Below are positions 61,390 through 64,000 of a stretch of DNA of 64,000 nucleotides, one piece after another. A model generated the notes under the pieces. The model was not told the DNA's origin and did not search any database. It saw only the letters and a program-made list of their open reading frames with translations. The stretch's first letter is position 1, and each line of letters starts with the position of its first letter. This DNA is from Achromobacter spanius (GTDB lineage Bacteria; Pseudomonadota; Gammaproteobacteria; Burkholderiales; Burkholderiaceae_B), in the NCBI RefSeq assembly GCF_029637605.1, contig NZ_CP121261.1, positions 1,798,001 to 1,862,000 on the forward strand. The letters are read 5' to 3'. Both the position numbers and the translations under genes were made by a program.

Positions 61390-63963
61390 ATGAAAGCAGC
61401 GGCCACTCCCGCATCCTTGCAGACCTTGGTGGTGATCGGCAACGGCATGGTGGGCCACCATTGCGTTGAACAGCTGATCGCCCAAGGCGCGCTTGAGCGC
61501 TATCGCATCCACGTTTATGGCGAGGAAACGCGCCGCGCCTACGACCGCGTCCACCTGTCCGAATATCTGAATGGCCGCGACGCCGAATCCATGTCGATGA
61601 GCGATGCCGCCTTCTATGAACGCGACGGGCTCACGCTGCATCTGGGCGAGCCGGTGCTGGACATCGACCGCCACGCGCAGGAAGTCATTACCGCCAACGG
61701 CCGCGTCGGTTACGACAAGCTGGTGCTGGCCACCGGCTCTTACCCCTTCGTGCCGCCCATCGCGGGCGCCGAGGGGGCGTCGCGCCTGGTGTATCGCAGC
61801 ATCGACGACCTGGACCTGATCCGCGAGGCTGCCCAAGGGGCGCGCCGGGGCGTAGTGGTGGGCGGCGGCCTGTTGGGGCTGGAAGCCGCCAATGCCTTGA
61901 AGTCGCTGAACCTGGAAGCGCATGTGGTGGAATTCGCGCCGCGCCTGATGCCGGTGCAGTTGGACGAGGAAGGCGGCGCCGCCTTGAAGGCGCGCATTGA
62001 AGCGCTGGGCGTGGGCGTGCACCTGTCGCGCGCCACGCAGGACATCAAGCCCGGCACGCAGTATCGCTACCGCATGCGCTTTGCCGAAGGCGCGCCGCTG
62101 GAAACCGACCTGATTGTGTTTTCCGCCGGCATCCGCCCGCAGGTGGCGTTGGCGCGCAAGGCGGGCCTGACGCTGGCCGAACGCGGCGGCGTGGCCATTG
62201 ACGACCATTGCCGCACCAGCGACGAACACATCTATGCCATCGGCGAATGCGCCGCCTGGAACGGCAGCGTGTTCGGCCTGGTGGCCCCCGGCTACCAGAT
62301 GGCGCGCATCGCCGCGGCCGAACTGTGCGGCGCATCGGAACACACGTTCACCGGCGCCGACATGTCCACCAAGCTCAAGCTGCTGGGCGTGGACGTGGGC
62401 TCGATTGGCGATGCGCATGGCAAGACGCCGGGCGCGCGCAGCTACCGCTTTATCGACGAAGCCGGCGCGAGCTATCGCCGCCTGGTCGTGTCGGCCGACG
62501 GCAAGCGTGTGCTGGGCGCGGTGCTGGTGGGCGACAACCGCTACTACGACACGCTGCTGCAATACGCGCAGAACGGCATCGCGCCGCCCGCCGACCCCGC
62601 CAGCCTGATCCTGCCCGCCAGCAGCGCCGCGCCCGCGCTGGGCGTGGATGCGCTTCCCGCCACCGCCACCATCTGCTCCTGTCACAACGTCAGCAAGGGC
62701 GCCGTCAGCGCCGCCATCGACGGCGGCTGCACGGACCTTGCCGGCGTCAAAAGCTGCACCAAGGCGGCCTCGGGCTGCGGCGGTTGCGCTGCCTTGCTCA
62801 AGCAGGTGGTGGAACACGAACTGTCCAGCCGAGGCGTGGCCGTGGACAAGAGCCTGTGCGAACACTTCGCCTACACGCGCCAGGAGCTCTACGCCATCGT
62901 GCGCGTGGGCGGCATCGAAACGTTCGAGGAGTTGCTGGCCAGCCATGGCAAGGGCCACGTCGGCTGCGACATCTGCAAGCCAGCCGTCGGTTCCATCCTG
63001 GCCTCGTGCTGGAACCGCCCCATCCAGGAACCGCGCCTGGTGCCGCTGCAAGACACCAACGACACCTTCATGGCCAACATGCAGAAGAACGGCACCTATT
63101 CGGTGGTGCCGCGCATTCCGGCCGGCGAGATCACGCCCGACGGCCTGATCGCCATCGGCGCCGTCGCCAAGAAATACAAGCTGTACACGAAGATCACGGG
63201 CGGTCAGCGCATTGACCTGTTCGGCGCGCAACTGCATGAGCTGCCCGACATCTGGAGCGAGCTAATCGCCGCCGGTTTTGAAACGGGGCACGCCTACGGC
63301 AAGTCGACCCGCACCGTGAAGTCGTGCGTGGGCAGCACCTGGTGCCGCTATGGCGTGCAGGACAGCGTGCGCATGGCGCTGGACATCGAACACCGCTACA
63401 AGGGCCTGCGTTCGCCGCACAAGCTGAAGTTTGCCGTGTCGGGCTGCACCCGCGAATGCGCCGAGGCGCAAAGCAAAGACATTGGCGTCATCGCCACCGA
63501 GAACGGCTGGAACCTGTACGTGTGCGGCAACGGCGGCATGCGCCCGCGCCACGCCGAACTGTTCGCCACTGACCTGGACGACGCCACGCTGATCCGCCTC
63601 ATCGACCGCGTGCTGATGTTCTACATCCGCACCGCCGACAAGCTGCAACGCACCTCGGTGTGGCGCGAATCGCTGGAAGGCGGGCTGGACTATCTGAAAG
63701 ACGTGGTGCTGAACGACAGCCTGGGCCTGGCCGCCGAGCTGGAAGCGCAGATGCAACTGGTGGTGGACCGCTATGAATGCGAATGGGCCAACACCGTCAG
63801 CAACCCCGAAAAACTCAAGCGCTTTCGCACCTTCGTCAACGAGCGTGGCGGCGACCCGGACATTCAATTCGTGCAGGAACGCGGCCAGCCCCGCCCCGCG
63901 CGGGCAGCCGAGCTTGATCGCAAGCCCGCGCGCGTCATTCCCATTGCCGAGGAGATCGTCTGA
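61390..63963 (+). CDS. nirB: Assimilatory nitrite reductase (NADH), large subunit
   Basis: An 857-residue NirB that reduces nitrite to ammonium. The N-terminal FAD/NADH reductase domain has LVVIGNGMVGHHCVEQL and VVVGGGLLGLEAANALKSL. BFD-like [2Fe-2S] domains follow (ICSCHNVSKGA, SGCGGCAALL, then GCDICKPAVGSIL). The siroheme and [4Fe-4S] domain has CVGSTWCRYG and SGCTRECAEAQSKD, with NLYVCGNGGMRPRHAEL near it. ATG 61390 has GGGGA upstream; a TTG at 61351 would lie in the leader terminator. Its stop overlaps the next start (TGATG). Confidence 0.97.
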   Translation: MKAAATPASLQTLVVIGNGMVGHHCVEQLIAQGALERYRIHVYGEETRRAYDRVHLSEYLNGRDAESMSMSDAAFYERDGLTLHLGEPVLDIDRHAQEVITANGRVGYDKLVLATGSYPFVPPIAGAEGASRLVYRSIDDLDLIREAAQGARRGVVVGGGLLGLEAANALKSLNLEAHVVEFAPRLMPVQLDEEGGAALKARIEALGVGVHLSRATQDIKPGTQYRYRMRFAEGAPLETDLIVFSAGIRPQVALARKAGLTLAERGGVAIDDHCRTSDEHIYAIGECAAWNGSVFGLVAPGYQMARIAAAELCGASEHTFTGADMSTKLKLLGVDVGSIGDAHGKTPGARSYRFIDEAGASYRRLVVSADGKRVLGAVLVGDNRYYDTLLQYAQNGIAPPADPASLILPASSAAPALGVDALPATATICSCHNVSKGAVSAAIDGGCTDLAGVKSCTKAASGCGGCAALLKQVVEHELSSRGVAVDKSLCEHFAYTRQELYAIVRVGGIETFEELLASHGKGHVGCDICKPAVGSILASCWNRPIQEPRLVPLQDTNDTFMANMQKNGTYSVVPRIPAGEITPDGLIAIGAVAKKYKLYTKITGGQRIDLFGAQLHELPDIWSELIAAGFETGHAYGKSTRTVKSCVGSTWCRYGVQDSVRMALDIEHRYKGLRSPHKLKFAVSGCTRECAEAQSKDIGVIATENGWNLYVCGNGGMRPRHAELFATDLDDATLIRLIDRVLMFYIRTADKLQRTSVWRESLEGGLDYLKDVVLNDSLGLAAELEAQMQLVVDRYECEWANTVSNPEKLKRFRTFVNERGGDPDIQFVQERGQPRPARAAELDRKPARVIPIAEEIV

Positions 63964-64000
63964 TGAATGCTTCAGCCCCCGCGTCCGTTGTCGCTACCCC
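63963..64000 (+). CDS. nirD: Probable nitrite reductase small subunit NirD, first 12 codons
   Basis: An ATG at 63963 overlaps the nirB stop by one base (TGATG) and stays open to the end (MNASAPASVVAT). These few residues show no domain. The call rests on the fixed nirB-nirD order in betaproteobacteria. Confidence 0.6.
   Translation, partial: MNASAPASVVAT

Noticed and set aside
61126..63237. A 703-codon open frame opposite nirB
   Set aside because: Antisense shadow of nirB with no recognisable domain.

Overview
The window is one continuous piece of a high-GC betaproteobacterial chromosome. The best match is family Alcaligenaceae (Achromobacter/Bordetella type). Four Bug-type tripartite tricarboxylate receptors, two TRAP transporter sets, several LysR-regulator/hydrolase/Bug cassettes and a GreB with the N-terminus MNKAFVKESDNED point that way. 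I see no rRNA, tRNA, CRISPR array, prophage or insertion sequence.

Bases 1-16.5 kb hold a catabolic island of about 17 genes. Reading leftwards from a divergent promoter at about 14.1 kb there is an ABC substrate-binding protein, a FAS1/MaoC-like dehydratase, a short-chain dehydrogenase, a hydroxyisobutyrate-dehydrogenase-like enzyme, a LivHMGF-type ABC transporter, an SMP-30 lactonase, a Bug receptor, a second MaoC-like dehydratase, a pair of class III CoA-transferases, an isochorismatase-fold hydrolase and the start of a CitE-like lyase. Rightwards are another class III CoA-transferase and another Bug receptor. The same 12-bp palindrome, AGAATGCATTCT, occurs twice in the divergent promoter and once in front of the second dehydratase. 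This suggests one regulon for import, CoA activation, hydration or oxidation, and lyase cleavage of an unidentified branched or dicarboxylic acid.

From 16.5 to 24.3 kb lies a mixed region: a zinc-ribbon membrane protein, a SYLF lipoprotein, a GST, secreted and membrane hypotheticals, a truncated HigA-like antitoxin remnant, a nucleoside deaminase, a 706-residue DUF4034/Sel1 protein and a second MurA-like enolpyruvyl transferase. From 24.3 to 27.9 kb is a TakP-type TRAP transporter with a FadR-type operator candidate upstream. From 28.2 to 32.1 kb is a lipid-modification operon (Cfa-like, DUF1295, second Cfa-like enzyme, lipocalin). Then come an esterase lipoprotein, an M20 peptidase with a DUF1415 protein, and a LysR/hydrolase/Bug cassette.

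From 38.6 to 53.5 kb are a chemotaxis receptor, a LysR regulator, purL, a second TRAP transporter, greB, a PHP phosphoesterase, an alpha/beta hydrolase and the canonical cfa gene. A dispersed repeat of about 68 bp occurs five times in two clusters (38.6-38.8 and 49.3-49.4 kb) and supplies stop codons to neighbouring genes. From 53.5 to 61 kb are a GMC oxidoreductase with a divergent LysR, a Bug receptor with a FAD amine oxidase and a divergent XRE-cupin regulator, an iron-sulfur-flavoprotein-like oxidoreductase, and an iron-permease-family protein with a very basic tail. The window ends in nirB and the first codons of probable nirD, preceded by a consensus sigma-54 promoter and a terminator inside the leader. 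That arrangement fits NtrC activation with NasT-type antitermination.
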